A stretch of 39,319 nt of DNA from JANYGM01 sp043764015 (GCA_043764015.1 JAYUKY010000080.1:1-39319), one strand, 5' to 3'; counted from the first letter of the stretch, positions 8,653-17,282 are shown. Translations and numbers: made by a program. Notes: generated from the letters alone by a model not told the origin.

Positions 8653-8700
8653 TTGCCACGAATGCACCAATAGTTCTATTTACTCGTATATTCGTGGCAA
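8653..8700. repeat. Palindromic repeat, TTGCCACGAAT family
   Basis: TTGCCACGAAT (8653-8663) and ATTCGTGGCAA (8690-8700) are perfect inverted arms around an AT-rich loop. The same arms, longer, recur at 27931-27978. It lies between the nuclease pseudogene and the hydrolase gene; nothing else is seen from 8604 to 8727. Confidence 0.75.
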
Positions 8701-8727
8701 CTACATCAGCAATGTTTTTATATCTAA

Positions 8728-9540
8728 TTATTTTCGTAAAATCTTTTCTATTTCCTTAATATATTGTTGATTTCCGTTCATATTGTTGTGAGATTGCCCA
8801 TCAAGTAAAATAAGGGTATCTTCTTTTTTGAATAATTTTTGCAATTTAAGAGAAGAATCATAGTAAATTGTCTTATCCTTATTACCGTGAAACACAACCA
8901 CAGGCATTTTGCATTGTGGTAAAAACACATTTGTTTCTAATTTATATTTCAAAATAAAAGAAGGAAAAATAGGTACAAAGCTGTTTACAAGGTCTGTAAG
9001 GCTATAATACGGTGCTTGCAAAATCAGTAGTTTAGCGTTGCTTTTGGTGGCGAGTTTTGCAGCCATTCCAGTACCTATTGAATAACCCAAAATGATGATT
9101 TTATCTTCTGAATATTTTTCTTTTAATTTGCCATAAACTAACTGTACGTCCTCGTAAAGCTGTTTTTCACTAGAAATATTGCCCTCACTTTTGCCATAAC
9201 CTCTGTAATCAAGGAGAAAAACATCATACTTTTCAGATGTGTACGTATGCGCCACATTGCCCCACGTTTCCACGCAACCAGCGTTCCCGTGCAGGTAGAA
9301 AATCAAGCCTTTTGAATTTTCTGTCTTAATCAAAATCCCATGTAAAAGTGTGTTATCAGACGTTTTAAAGGTTAATTCTTCTGTTTTTGGGAGAAACTGA
9401 AATGGATAGTTTTTTGAAGTTTTTGAAGGGTGAAAGATTAGTTTTTCCTGAAAAAAGTACAATAAAATCACCATAGCAACATAAATAAATACGCAGATTT
9501 TAAAAATATTAAAGAAAGTATTAAAAATGGTTGATTTCAT
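8728..9540 (-). CDS. Membrane-anchored alpha/beta hydrolase
   Basis: This 270-residue protein begins with a hydrophobic segment (about 9-29), probably an inner-membrane anchor. The hydrolase domain shows the oxyanion-region motif YLHGNAG, DYRGYGKSEG, the nucleophile elbow GYSIG (Ser about 155), then VVVFHGNKDKTI with the likely catalytic Asp and LLDGQSHNNM with the likely catalytic His. The arrangement resembles the Bem46/ABHD13-like group of serine hydrolases. The substrate cannot be told. It stands alone, divergent from the J-domain gene at 9798, with about 257 bp of AT-rich DNA between them. Confidence 0.85.
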   Translation of the reverse strand: MKSTIFNTFFNIFKICVFIYVAMVILLYFFQEKLIFHPSKTSKNYPFQFLPKTEELTFKTSDNTLLHGILIKTENSKGLIFYLHGNAGCVETWGNVAHTYTSEKYDVFLLDYRGYGKSEGNISSEKQLYEDVQLVYGKLKEKYSEDKIIILGYSIGTGMAAKLATKSNAKLLILQAPYYSLTDLVNSFVPIFPSFILKYKLETNVFLPQCKMPVVVFHGNKDKTIYYDSSLKLQKLFKKEDTLILLDGQSHNNMNGNQQYIKEIEKILRK

Positions 9541-9797
9541 AAATTAGGTTACTTTTGTGGTCGGCTATTGTATAAATGCTGAAATTAAGCTATTAAAAGC
9601 ATATTTCAAACAAAAATTTGCTTTTTTGAATAAAAAATATCATATTATTTTCGTTTTTGAGTGTAAAAATAATATATTTGTCAAAATAATTGTGAATTTT
9701 CAGTTGCAAATTGTGAATGAATACAAAATATTGCTAATCAATAAATTACATATTACTTTGTCGTTGTTATAAATCTACTTAATCAATATCTATAAAA

Positions 9798-10406
9798 ATG
9801 TTAGAAGAAAAATTTTTTGCTATATTTAAGTCTTATATAAATGATTTGGTAGATGTTGCCGTCAAAAATACACTCAAAGAGTATGGTTTTGATGATAAAG
9901 AGAATAATGCAGACAATAAAAAGCAAGACGAACAGGAAAAAAAGTACCAAGAACAAGAGAGAAAATACCAAGAACAACAAAATAAAAAACAACAAGAAAC
10001 GAAGCAGGAAACCAAAAAAACACCTTTTGACGAGTTCCAAGAGCAATTTAATAAGTATAAAAAATATTCTGACAAGTTTGAAGATGACGATAAAAAAACA
10101 ACTGACAACAATCAGAAAAAAACAAATGACTATCAAAAAGACTATAAGTCTGATAATCAACAGAAAAATCAGCAAAAAGCCACACGCACACCAACTGTAA
10201 GTGAGTTAGAACAGCAATATTACAGTCGTTTGGGCATCACGTCTGCCGCTACGTGGGAGCAAATAAAAGCTGCTTACAAGTCTGAAATGAAGAAATTTCA
10301 CCCAGATAAGTATGCCAGTGAGCCAGAAAAGCAGAAAGCAGCAGAAGTGATTAGCCAAAAAATCAATGAGGCTTATCATTATTTTGAGAAAAAATTTAAA
10401 AAATAA
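9798..10406 (+). CDS. J-domain protein with Q/K/E-rich linker
   Basis: The protein has 202 residues. An N-terminal helix (MLEEKFFAIFKSYINDLVDV) is followed by a highly charged, glutamine-rich region (about 35-130), likely coiled coil or disordered. A C-terminal J domain (about 140-200) shows YYSRLGI, WEQIKAAYKSEMKKFHPDKY with the HPD motif and INEAYHYF. J domains stimulate the ATPase of a DnaK-type Hsp70. The domain is at the C-terminus and there are no Gly/Phe or zinc-finger regions, so this is a specialised co-chaperone, not DnaJ itself. ATG at 9798 follows an AT-rich leader. It may be cotranscribed with the gene at 10494, but a strong hairpin lies between them. Confidence 0.85.
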   Translation: MLEEKFFAIFKSYINDLVDVAVKNTLKEYGFDDKENNADNKKQDEQEKKYQEQERKYQEQQNKKQQETKQETKKTPFDEFQEQFNKYKKYSDKFEDDDKKTTDNNQKKTNDYQKDYKSDNQQKNQQKATRTPTVSELEQQYYSRLGITSAATWEQIKAAYKSEMKKFHPDKYASEPEKQKAAEVISQKINEAYHYFEKKFKK

Positions 10407-10413
10407 CAATATC

Positions 10414-10446
10414 AACTTTCCAAAAGTTTTAAACTTTTGGAAAGTT
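10414..10446. terminator. Hairpin after the J-domain gene
   Basis: AACTTTCCAAAAG and CTTTTGGAAAGTT are perfect 13-bp arms with a TTTTAAA loop, just after the stop at 10406. There is no long T run, so it may act as an attenuator or RNA end stabiliser. Related AACTTTTGGA arms recur at 12270-12302. Confidence 0.5.
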
Positions 10447-10493
10447 AAAACCATAAAATTCATCATTAAAATTCACAATTTCTACCTAACACA

Positions 10494-11354
10494 ATGAACA
10501 CCAACGGACTTTCGTTTCAAAATCCAACAGTTGAAAAACTGTACGTAAACGATTTTTCAATTGACCAAATTCTTTTGCAAGAAATTATTTTGTCTTCTGC
10601 AACTACTCCTGACTTAGTATTAATAGTAGCTGATTCTTTCAAAAATCCTGCTTTTTATACAAGAGAAGGCACTATTAAGTCAGGCGGAGCTGCTCCTTTT
10701 CACGCTGTTATGGCACTTCACGAGCAAAAAGCTGATGCTGTAATGCTTCCTCTTATTGAGTTTTTTAAGGGTGATGTATTAGTGTTAGATGACGTTTTTG
10801 GCGTTGATTTTTTGACTGATGACGCTTGGAGTTTTGTGTGTCATTTAGGAAAAAAGTACCTCAAAGAGTTGGAAATGCTTGTTTTTGAGGGAGAAGTAGA
10901 TATTTATGTGAAACTTGCTATTACGTCAGGGCTTGCGCAAATGGCTAACAGTTACCCAGAAACACGCCCAGAAGTTTTAAAAATCTTCTCAAAACTTGTC
11001 AAATTTTATATTTCTGATGAAAGTCTTGACCATTTGGCAGAAGAAGAACCTATTTTTGAAGGCTCTGATTTTGATGCAGACATAGAATTTTTGTCTGATG
11101 CCTTGCGTGATATACTCAAAATCAATCCACAAGAGCTTTCAGATGATATTGATGAATGTTTTGCACAAGATATTGTTGATGAAGCAATACTTGGATTAGA
11201 AGATGTGAATTATAAAAATGTTATCAAAAAACCGCTTGTACTCGCTGCTATCTACAAAACACTCTTAGAAAAAGATGCTGATGGTGAGGATATTCTTGAC
11301 CTTTCTTCTTCTGATGAAGACATTATAAAGCCAAAAATCAAAAAAATGAAGTAA
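10494..11354 (+). CDS. Acidic hypothetical protein, possibly DUF1186-like
   Basis: This 286-residue protein is acidic, with a C-terminal tail alternating Asp/Glu clusters and a lysine-rich end (KPKIKKMK). No signal peptide or membrane segment is seen. The central part (about 50-170) is helical and repeats patterns such as APFHAVMALHEQKADAVMLPL and FFKGDVLVLDDVFGVDFLTDDAWSF, resembling the repeat layout of DUF1186 proteins, in which short helical units accompany a decision on resource or repeat balance of unknown meaning. That link is tentative. It is flanked by a hairpin upstream and a good terminator downstream, so it is likely monocistronic. Confidence 0.6.
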   Translation: MNTNGLSFQNPTVEKLYVNDFSIDQILLQEIILSSATTPDLVLIVADSFKNPAFYTREGTIKSGGAAPFHAVMALHEQKADAVMLPLIEFFKGDVLVLDDVFGVDFLTDDAWSFVCHLGKKYLKELEMLVFEGEVDIYVKLAITSGLAQMANSYPETRPEVLKIFSKLVKFYISDESLDHLAEEEPIFEGSDFDADIEFLSDALRDILKINPQELSDDIDECFAQDIVDEAILGLEDVNYKNVIKKPLVLAAIYKTLLEKDADGEDILDLSSSDEDIIKPKIKKMK

Positions 11355-11377
11355 CCTTTATTTCACTTTAATAATAC

Positions 11378-11413
11378 AAAAGCACTCAATAAGATATATT
11401 GAGTGCTTTTTTT
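11378..11413 (+). terminator. Rho-independent terminator
   Basis: AAAGCACTCAATA pairs with TATTGAGTGCTTT, then continues as a T run. It starts 24 bp after the stop of the gene ending at 11354. Confidence 0.85.
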
Positions 11414-11460
11414 AAATATTTTGAGAAATAATATTTTTCAAAATATGTAGTTTATTTTTG

Positions 11461-11468
11461 TATATTTG
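11461..11468 (+). promoter_or_regulatory. Bacteroidota-type -7 element TATATTTG
   Basis: TATATTTG fits the TAnnTTTG consensus of the Bacteroidota housekeeping sigma factor and lies 25 bp before the ATG at 11493. No good TTTG at the -33 position is visible. Confidence 0.45.
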
Positions 11469-11492
11469 TCAAAAAATAAACCAATAATCAAA

Positions 11493-11924
11493 ATGAAAAA
11501 AAACATCTCTAAAATACTTGCTATTTTTAGCATTATCATCTCTTTTGCTGCAACAGAATGCTCAAAAAGACCTTTAACAATAGATAAAAAAACTAATACA
11601 CGCCTCAATATGACACAATTAAATCCACTTACGAGCAAAGATTATACCCTAAAAGTAGGTGAAAAAGTCTATTTCCAAATGGAGGTACACGCATCTGTGG
11701 GCATTGGACTGCAGTACGAAAACTCAAATGAAAGCGTTTTAAAACTATTTTCTGATGAATATAACTTTAAACGAAAACAAGAACCAGGTATGACAGGCGG
11801 TGATGCCGCTACACAAGTTTTGACTTTTGAGGCTATCAAAGAGGGAGAAGCAAAACTTACATTTAAGAAAAATTTTAGAGGTACAATAGAAAATACAACG
11901 GAATTTAATATAACTGTTAAATAA
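11493..11924 (+). CDS. Exported chagasin-like (inhibitor I42) protein
   Basis: From ATG at 11493 the protein has 143 residues. A longer frame exists from a TTG at 11466, but that overlaps the predicted -7 element, so the ATG is preferred. The N-terminus is a signal peptide (KKNISKILAIFSIIISFAAT) before a Cys that could be lipidated, though ATEC is a weak lipobox. The mature part has the chagasin layout: a LKVGEKVYFQ strand, a loop HASVGIG in the position of NPTTG, GMTGGDAATQVLTFEAIKEG, and a final KKNFRG loop. Chagasins block papain-type cysteine proteases by presenting three loops. Here the first loop departs from the NPTTGY pattern, so inhibition is unproven. Confidence 0.6.
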   Translation: MKKNISKILAIFSIIISFAATECSKRPLTIDKKTNTRLNMTQLNPLTSKDYTLKVGEKVYFQMEVHASVGIGLQYENSNESVLKLFSDEYNFKRKQEPGMTGGDAATQVLTFEAIKEGEAKLTFKKNFRGTIENTTEFNITVK

Positions 11925-11958
11925 TTGTGAATTGTGAATGAATACAAAATTTTAACAA

Positions 11959-12264
11959 ATGAAAAAAATAATAATCATTCTGCTTGTTTTAGTGCTTACG
12001 TTGGGATTTTTTGATGCGTATTATTTTCTAAGCCAAAATAAACCCCTTTTTACATTTCATTCTGTTGATTATAAAGATGGTGGCACAAATGTCCATTATG
12101 GGCTTGGTTATCAGCTAGTTGAGTGGAAAGTTTTGAGTGAAGATGAGCAAAAACAAACTTTTTACTACAAAAAAAGAGAAATTCGTGTATTCCCGTTTTT
12201 TAGAGATGTCAATGATTTTGATAAAATGGATAAAAGCACTTTCAAAAAAGAAAAAAGTAACTAA
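11959..12264 (+). CDS. Small membrane-anchored hypothetical protein
   Basis: This 101-residue protein begins with a strong membrane segment (about 3-24, IIIILLVLVLTLGFFDAYYF), followed by a 75-residue tail with KREIRVFPFF and a lysine-rich end. It begins 34 bp after the chagasin-like gene, probably in one transcription unit, and might be a signal-anchored exported protein. The family is not recognised. Confidence 0.65.
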   Translation: MKKIIIILLVLVLTLGFFDAYYFLSQNKPLFTFHSVDYKDGGTNVHYGLGYQLVEWKVLSEDEQKQTFYYKKREIRVFPFFRDVNDFDKMDKSTFKKEKSN

Positions 12265-12333
12265 TATACAACTTTTGGAGAATTTGAAACTTTCCAAAAG
12301 TTAATAAAATCAACAACGAAAAACTATAAAACA

Positions 12334-13401
12334 ATGCTAGAAGCAACTTATCAAATAAATATTACAAATACAAAAAACTCTCGTTTGGCACAAACAGATT
12401 TTGACAACCTCAAATTTGGAAGTGTATTTTCTGACCATATGTTTGTGGCAGAATATAAAAACGGAGCTTGGAACAGTGGAGAAATTGTTCCTTTTGGAGA
12501 TATGAGTTTTAGTCCTGCGCTTTGCACTTTGCATTATGGGCAAAGTATTTTTGAAGGTTTGAAAGCCTACAAAAGTGCAGAAGGAGAGATTTTGGTATTC
12601 CGCCCACTCTCTAATTACAAACGTATGATGGTGTCCGCAGACAGAATGTGTATGCCACAATTCCCTGAAGAGATGTTTGTAGAAGGAATGAAACAACTTT
12701 TGCAATTAGATAACGCTTGGATTCCAGAAAAAGAAGGCTCTTCTTTGTATATCAGACCATTTTTATTTGCTTCTGAAGAGTTTTTGGGCATTCGTCCTTC
12801 TGCTGAATACAAATTTATTATTTTTACTTGTCCTGTGGGTGCATATTATTCTACGCCTGTCAAGGTGAAAGTAGAAGAACATTACACTCGTGCTGCAAAT
12901 GGCGGTGTTGGTACTGCCAAAACTGCTGCTAATTATGCTGCCTCTTTGTATCCTGCAAAACTTGCACAAGAACAAGGTTACGACCAAATTGCTTGGACTG
13001 ATGCTCTTACACACAAATATTTTGAAGAATCTGGCACTATGAATATCGTTTTTCGTAAAGGAAATACTATTTTTACTCCAGAACTAGGCGACAGTGTGCT
13101 GAATGGCGTTACTCGTGCAAGCGTGTTACAACTTGCTAGAGATTGGGGCTATGTTGTAGAAGAGCGTAAAGTTTCTGTGGACGAGGTAGAGAAATATATC
13201 CAAAATAAGGAACTAGATGAGGTTTTTGGCGCAGGAACAGCCGCAACCATTGCGCATATTGTGGTGATGAACATCAACGGAACTGATTATGCTTTGCCAG
13301 CACCAGAAACAAGAGAATTTTCTATACGAGTTTTGGAAGAACTAAACGAACTCAAACACGGCAGAATAGCTGATACAAGAGGTTGGATAATGAAAATATA
13401 A
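12334..13401 (+). CDS. ilvE: Branched-chain amino acid aminotransferase
   Basis: The 355-residue length is normal for a class IV PLP aminotransferase of the IlvE type II group. It interconverts branched-chain amino acids and their 2-oxo acids. Family features are LHYGQSIFEGLKAYKS, RMCMPQFP, YIRPFLFA, VKVEEHYTRAANGGVGTAKTA with the expected PLP-binding Lys, FEESGTMNIVF and FGAGTAATI. It follows a partly paired leader (12270-12302) and ends in a terminator (13416-13451), so it is a single-gene unit. Confidence 0.93.
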   Translation: MLEATYQINITNTKNSRLAQTDFDNLKFGSVFSDHMFVAEYKNGAWNSGEIVPFGDMSFSPALCTLHYGQSIFEGLKAYKSAEGEILVFRPLSNYKRMMVSADRMCMPQFPEEMFVEGMKQLLQLDNAWIPEKEGSSLYIRPFLFASEEFLGIRPSAEYKFIIFTCPVGAYYSTPVKVKVEEHYTRAANGGVGTAKTAANYAASLYPAKLAQEQGYDQIAWTDALTHKYFEESGTMNIVFRKGNTIFTPELGDSVLNGVTRASVLQLARDWGYVVEERKVSVDEVEKYIQNKELDEVFGAGTAATIAHIVVMNINGTDYALPAPETREFSIRVLEELNELKHGRIADTRGWIMKI

Positions 13402-13415
13402 TTAAATCTAACTTT

Positions 13416-13451
13416 AAAAGCCTTTCAAAAGTGATTTTGAAAGGCTTTTTT
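13416..13451 (+). terminator. Rho-independent terminator after ilvE
   Basis: AAAAGCCTTTCAAAA pairs with TTTTGAAAGGCTTTT and runs into T residues, 14 bp after the ilvE stop. Confidence 0.85.
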
Positions 13452-13595
13452 GGTTTTGGAATAGCCAATATTAGAAATGCCTAAAAGCACATTTTGTATT
13501 ATTTTTTATTGCTGATAAACAGTTTTACGCTAATTTTAAATAAATTACATTTTATTTGGATAATAAAAATGCTTTTATTATGTTTGTAATGAATG

Positions 13596-13633
13596 TACGC
13601 AGTTGCGTATATTAACACGTTAGTGGCAAGTGT
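13596..13633. other. Cassette-boundary-like site: TACGCA palindrome plus GTTAGTGGCAA
   Basis: TACGCAgtTGCGTA (13596-13609) is a perfect palindrome, followed by ACGTTAGTGGCAAGTGT (13617-13633). An inverted, 13/17-matching copy lies at 14265-14281 past the next gene. A third copy of GTTAGTGGCAA is at 18495-18505. Confidence 0.4.
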
Positions 13634-13668
13634 ATGAATGTGTACTCATAACTTCTTATCAAAGAACA

Positions 13669-14208
13669 ATGCAAGAGGAATTAAAAGAATTGATTTTACA
13701 ATACCAACGTGGTGAAATAACAAACGAGGTTTTTATTTCACAATTATTACTTGATAAATCTCAAAAAACAAGTTTTGTCAGAAACCTCTTTAAAAGCATT
13801 ATAGTATCAAAGGACGGTGCGAATGTTGATTATGGCTTGACAGTTTTAGGAGTTTTAGAAGAAAATAATGAATTTATAGATATTGTCCACCAATTAATTC
13901 TAGAACCTTGGCACGGACAGTACGAAAATATTGCACATGATTTACAATCAAGAATGAGTGAACTTAGTATTCCATTTTTAAAAATTGCAATGCAAAGAAA
14001 ATATGATTACTTGGAATCATATGGTACTGGAACAAGGCAATTCATAAACCAGTGTGGACACGCTTTATGGCAAATTGGGACAGAAGAAGCTCTTAACGTA
14101 ATAAAAGATTTGAGCAAATCCAACGACCCAGTAGTCCAAGACGAGATGCTTTATAGAATTAGTAAGATTCAAGGAAATAACAACTACGAAAGAAACTATG
14201 ACTTGTAA
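13669..14208 (+). CDS. HEAT-like helical protein in a cassette-like setting
   Basis: A GTG at 13630 would start the frame inside the repeat, but ATG at 13669 (MQEELKELILQYQRGEI) is more likely and gives 179 residues. The protein is helical, with paired helices such as LDKSQKTSFVRNLFKSIIVS and CGHALWQIGTEEALNVIKDLSKSNDP, resembling HEAT repeats that respond to damage or binding; no enzyme motif is seen. It is alone between ilvE and the methyltransferase, and flanked by inverted GTTrGyGGCArGTGT boxes, suggesting it arrived as a cassette. Its function, possibly immunity-like, is unknown. Confidence 0.65.
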   Translation: MQEELKELILQYQRGEITNEVFISQLLLDKSQKTSFVRNLFKSIIVSKDGANVDYGLTVLGVLEENNEFIDIVHQLILEPWHGQYENIAHDLQSRMSELSIPFLKIAMQRKYDYLESYGTGTRQFINQCGHALWQIGTEEALNVIKDLSKSNDPVVQDEMLYRISKIQGNNNYERNYDL

Positions 14209-14264
14209 GAAATCCTCACAATGATTTACAACTTTATTTATCATAATCATATAGCTGGATAAAA

Positions 14265-14281
14265 ACACCTGCCGCCAACTT
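14265..14281. other. Inverted partner of the cassette-boundary site
   Basis: ACACCTGCCGCCAACTT is the reverse complement, with four changes, of the 17-mer at 13617-13633. It lies 57 bp past the stop of the HEAT-like gene. Confidence 0.35.
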
Positions 14282-14374
14282 AGGCTTGACGAAAGTAGGG
14301 CAAAAGTGCTTTATTCAACTCTTTCTGATAATAGAATGTACTTTTAGGCATTTCTAATGGTTTATTCCAAAGAC

Positions 14375-14412
14375 AAAAAAGCCTTTCAAAATTACTTTTG
14401 AAAGGCTTTTTT
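14375..14412. terminator. Bidirectional terminator
   Basis: AAAAAAGCCTTTCAAAA and TTTTGAAAGGCTTTTTT form a hairpin with A and T tracts on either side. It serves the converging genes ending at 14208 and 14422. Confidence 0.85.
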
Positions 14413-14421
14413 ACTTATTTT

Positions 14422-15189
14422 TTATTTTGTAGCAATATAAAAGAAATCCAAACAATTTTCTACTTCGTTTCCCAGCAAATAATCTTTATCAGTTATTTCA
14501 GCTGCAATACCACTTGCTTGTGCGAGTTTTTTGCGGTTAAAACGGTTCAAAATATCATAAGGAATAGCCAATATTTGTCTTGGAAGATGTTTTTCCAAAT
14601 TAAAAATATCTAGTTTTTTATATTTAGCAACAGCCTTGCGGTTTTGTTCGTGGTAGGTCATCACTTTTTCACTTCCAGAAATACCTCTGGTTTCTACACT
14701 TTCAAAACTTTCCAAAACAAGGTTTTTGAGTTCTGTGGCAGTATATTCTCGTGTATGCCAAGGATTGCGAGTAAGAGAAAGTTTGATGTTGGGAGTTGTA
14801 ATAATGGCTTTTCCGCCTTTTTTGAGAACTCTATGTATTTCTTTCAAAAAAAGTTTATCATCTTCAATATGCTCAATTACTTGAAATGTAACCACAAAAT
14901 CAAAGAAATTATCAGGCAAATTAGTGAGAGGAGGAATATTTTGACTAATAAATTTTCCTTTTGGGAATTTGCTGGTCAAATCTGCAATAAGTGCCTCATT
15001 TTTGTCAATAGCAGTATATTGTGCTGATTTCTCTAACAAAATAGACAAACCACGCCCCACACCACAACCAATTTCTAGCAAATTCCCGCCCACAAACTCT
15101 CCTGCGTGTGCGTAGGCACTAAAAAGCCTTTGATGAATAGGATTATCAGATAAAATTTCGCTAGAAGTGATTTCAGTCGTACTAAACAT
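14422..15189 (-). CDS. Class I SAM-dependent methyltransferase
   Basis: This 255-residue protein has the seven-strand methyltransferase pattern: motif I NLLEIGCGVGRGLSIL (residues about 36-51), acidic TAIDKN at the end of strand 2, and a FDFVVTFQVIEHIEDD motif followed by FLKEIHRVLKKGGKAIITTPN, typical of the Methyltransf_11 type. The substrate is unknown; C-terminal length and the DILNRF part may fix it. It starts 6 bp from an array of five heptanucleotide repeats (15196-15230) that occupies the leader. Confidence 0.85.
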   Translation of the reverse strand: MFSTTEITSSEILSDNPIHQRLFSAYAHAGEFVGGNLLEIGCGVGRGLSILLEKSAQYTAIDKNEALIADLTSKFPKGKFISQNIPPLTNLPDNFFDFVVTFQVIEHIEDDKLFLKEIHRVLKKGGKAIITTPNIKLSLTRNPWHTREYTATELKNLVLESFESVETRGISGSEKVMTYHEQNRKAVAKYKKLDIFNLEKHLPRQILAIPYDILNRFNRKKLAQASGIAAEITDKDYLLGNEVENCLDFFYIATK

Positions 15190-15195
15190 TATTTT

Positions 15196-15230
15196 GAAGT
15201 GTGAGGTGTGAGGTATGAAGTGTGAGGTAT
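15196..15230. repeat. Heptanucleotide array GAAGTGT/GAGGTGT x5
   Basis: Five contiguous 7-mers read GAAGTGT GAGGTGT GAGGTAT GAAGTGT GAGGTAT. The array lies just upstream of the methyltransferase ATG, where the ribosome binding site should be. Confidence 0.85.
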
Positions 15231-15254
15231 TTACTCACAATTTATAATTCCTAA

Positions 15255-15878
15255 TTATTTAACGCTTGTAATTTGCTTTACAGTTTCATAAGTGTTAGTT
15301 TTTGCCATAAAAATTTTGCGTTCTTTCCAGGAAATGGCTAATTTTTTCTTTTTTAGTGCTTTTGCTTGTCCTAAAACAGCTTTTTCACCTTCAAAACTCT
15401 CCAAAATAACAAATTTTTGCTTTTCAACGCCAACTTCTAGCACCAAATAAGTGTAATTTTTAGTTTCCATTTTAGAAAAAACACCTTCTGTCGTTTGCAT
15501 TGGGTCTGCAATTTGTTTGGTAACACTTGTATTTGGGTTACTTTTGCTTGCCACTTCCATAAACGCAGGGCAGTCTTTCATTAGTTTCAGCGCAATTTCT
15601 TGTCCCATTTTTTCAGATGCTTTTGAATCTCCACCCATCAAATCTGGGTATTTTTCCATCATATCAGCCATATTCATCATAAAACCTTCAGTCATACAGA
15701 TTTGCAACAATTCATCACTATTTTTGTCTGTTTTATTTTTATTCAAACAATCACACACAGCCTTTGACATTTTGTCAAGCGCATCAGTTTTAACTTCCGT
15801 TTTTGGTTCTACTTTTGTTTGTGCTTGCGTATTATAACCTAGAAGACACAAAAAGAGGATTAAAATATTTTTCTTCAT
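15255..15878 (-). CDS. Exported hypothetical protein
   Basis: This 207-residue protein has a clear signal peptide (KKNILILFLCLLGYNTQAQ). The first half contains MSKAVCDCLNKNK and later TEGFMMNM, with two or three cysteines, a layout common in small Bacteroidota periplasmic proteins of unknown role. The second half is strand-rich (YTYLVLEVGVEKQKFVILES, then KKLAISWKERKIFM). No enzyme motif is seen. It lies between the methyltransferase and pabB on the same strand, with about 40-65 bp gaps, so cotranscription is possible. Confidence 0.65.
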   Translation of the reverse strand: MKKNILILFLCLLGYNTQAQTKVEPKTEVKTDALDKMSKAVCDCLNKNKTDKNSDELLQICMTEGFMMNMADMMEKYPDLMGGDSKASEKMGQEIALKLMKDCPAFMEVASKSNPNTSVTKQIADPMQTTEGVFSKMETKNYTYLVLEVGVEKQKFVILESFEGEKAVLGQAKALKKKKLAISWKERKIFMAKTNTYETVKQITSVK

Positions 15879-15920
15879 TTGATTTTTATGTAAAATAATT
15901 CCGCAAATATAAGATTTTTT

Positions 15921-17282
15921 TTAAAGTTTTGCAAGTACATTCCTAATTGCTTGAGATTTTAGTAAACATTCTTCATATTCTTGTTGTGGATTCGCTTCTG
16001 CCGTTATTGCGCTACCAACCTGAAAGCTAAGATATTGATTTTGAGCATTATACAAAATAGACCTTATCATTACATTAAAATCAAAATCACCATTGGGCAT
16101 AATGTAGCCAAGCGCACCAGAATACAAACTACGTTTAATAACTTCTTCATTTTCAATTATTTGCATAGCTTTTATTTTGGGTGCGCCTGTCATACTTCCC
16201 ATAGGAAACGCATTTTGAATTATTTTTGCAAAATTATTATTATTCACTTCATTGCCAGCAACTTGTGCGGAAACTGTTGAAATAAGTTGATGTAATTGTT
16301 TGAAAGTATAAAGTCCTAAAAGCTCGTCCACGCAAACTGTGCCTGTTTTTGCGCTACGAGCAAGGTCGTTGCGCACCAAATCCACAATCATAATATTTTC
16401 AGAGCGTTCTTTTGGATTATTGAGTAAATTTTGTTTGATAATTTCGTCTTCTTGTGGTGTATTTCCACGTTTTGCCGTACCTTTTATGGGCTGTGAGATG
16501 ATTTTATTGCCTATTTTCTTCAAAAAACGTTCTGGCGAGGCACAAATAACATAATTATCATTTATTTTATGATAAGCAGAAAAAGGCATTGGAGAAAGTT
16601 CATTTAGCAAAAAATATGCTTCTAAGGAATTTAAAGCCACATTTTCCGCAAAAAATTCCATACAAAAATTTACTTCATAAATATCTCCTTTAAAAATATG
16701 TTCTTTTAATTTTTGGATAGTTTGGAGATATTTTTCTTGCGTTATGCGTGCCTGAATGTTGATATTGGAGGGTTTTGATAAAGGTTTTTGACAACAATCT
16801 TGATAATATTTCTCAATTTCTTCCAAAAGACCTTCTTTACTAATATTATGTGTTGTAATTAGTTCAAAATCAGTATTTTTATTACTATTTTCATCAAAAA
16901 TCAATAAATATTCTGGTTCATAAAAATAAATATCAGCAAAATTTAAGGCATCAAAATTATTACTTTCTAATTTTTCTAATTCATTTTTCAAATCATAAGA
17001 AAAGTAGCCAAAAAGCCAATTTTGGTTATTTTCGTGATGTTTTTGGAGTTGTTGAAAAGAATTATTTTGTTGATTATTTTCTGCAATTTTAGTAAAATTC
17101 ACTATTTTTTTTGCACCAATGGCAAGCAATTTTTTAAATGGTTTTTGCGGATAAGTATCTCCAAAATCATTGGGATTTAGGTAAGTACAATGAGAAAAAC
17201 CATTTGCCCAAAACAATATTTTTTTGAGGTGTGAGGTGTGAAGTGTGAGATGTGAGGTATTTTTTATAGTAGTTTTTGTCAT
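15921..17282 (-). CDS. pabB: Aminodeoxychorismate synthase component I
   Basis: This 453-residue protein belongs to the chorismate-binding (anthranilate synthase I / PabB) family, making 4-amino-4-deoxychorismate for folate. Diagnostic motifs are QPIKGTAKRG (the PIKGT form marks PabB rather than the PLAGT of TrpE), ENIMIVDLVRNDLARSA, FPMGSMTGAPKIKAM and YSGALGYIMPNGDFDFNVMIR. No glutaminase partner gene is adjacent. The start is odd: residues about 8-19 (NTSHLTLHTSHL) are encoded by five heptanucleotide repeats (17226-17260), and no ATG lies close after them. A TTG inside KKILFW could be the original start. Confidence 0.88.
   Translation of the reverse strand: MTKTTIKNTSHLTLHTSHLKKILFWANGFSHCTYLNPNDFGDTYPQKPFKKLLAIGAKKIVNFTKIAENNQQNNSFQQLQKHHENNQNWLFGYFSYDLKNELEKLESNNFDALNFADIYFYEPEYLLIFDENSNKNTDFELITTHNISKEGLLEEIEKYYQDCCQKPLSKPSNINIQARITQEKYLQTIQKLKEHIFKGDIYEVNFCMEFFAENVALNSLEAYFLLNELSPMPFSAYHKINDNYVICASPERFLKKIGNKIISQPIKGTAKRGNTPQEDEIIKQNLLNNPKERSENIMIVDLVRNDLARSAKTGTVCVDELLGLYTFKQLHQLISTVSAQVAGNEVNNNNFAKIIQNAFPMGSMTGAPKIKAMQIIENEEVIKRSLYSGALGYIMPNGDFDFNVMIRSILYNAQNQYLSFQVGSAITAEANPQQEYEECLLKSQAIRNVLAKL
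17226..17260. repeat. Heptanucleotide array x5 inside the 5' end of pabB
   Basis: The plus strand reads GAGGTGT GAGGTGT GAAGTGT GAGATGT GAGGTAT. It lies in the coding sequence, 22-56 bp after the ATG, so gain or loss of one unit would shift the frame. An inverted cluster at 17302-17345 can pair with it (GAGGTGTGAAGTGTGAG is a perfect 17-mer match). Confidence 0.85.

Noticed and set aside
9557..9772. 71-codon plus-strand ORF before the J-domain gene
   Set aside because: Its composition matches AT-rich intergenic DNA and part of it is a dispersed AATTGTGAAT repeat also found near 17921.
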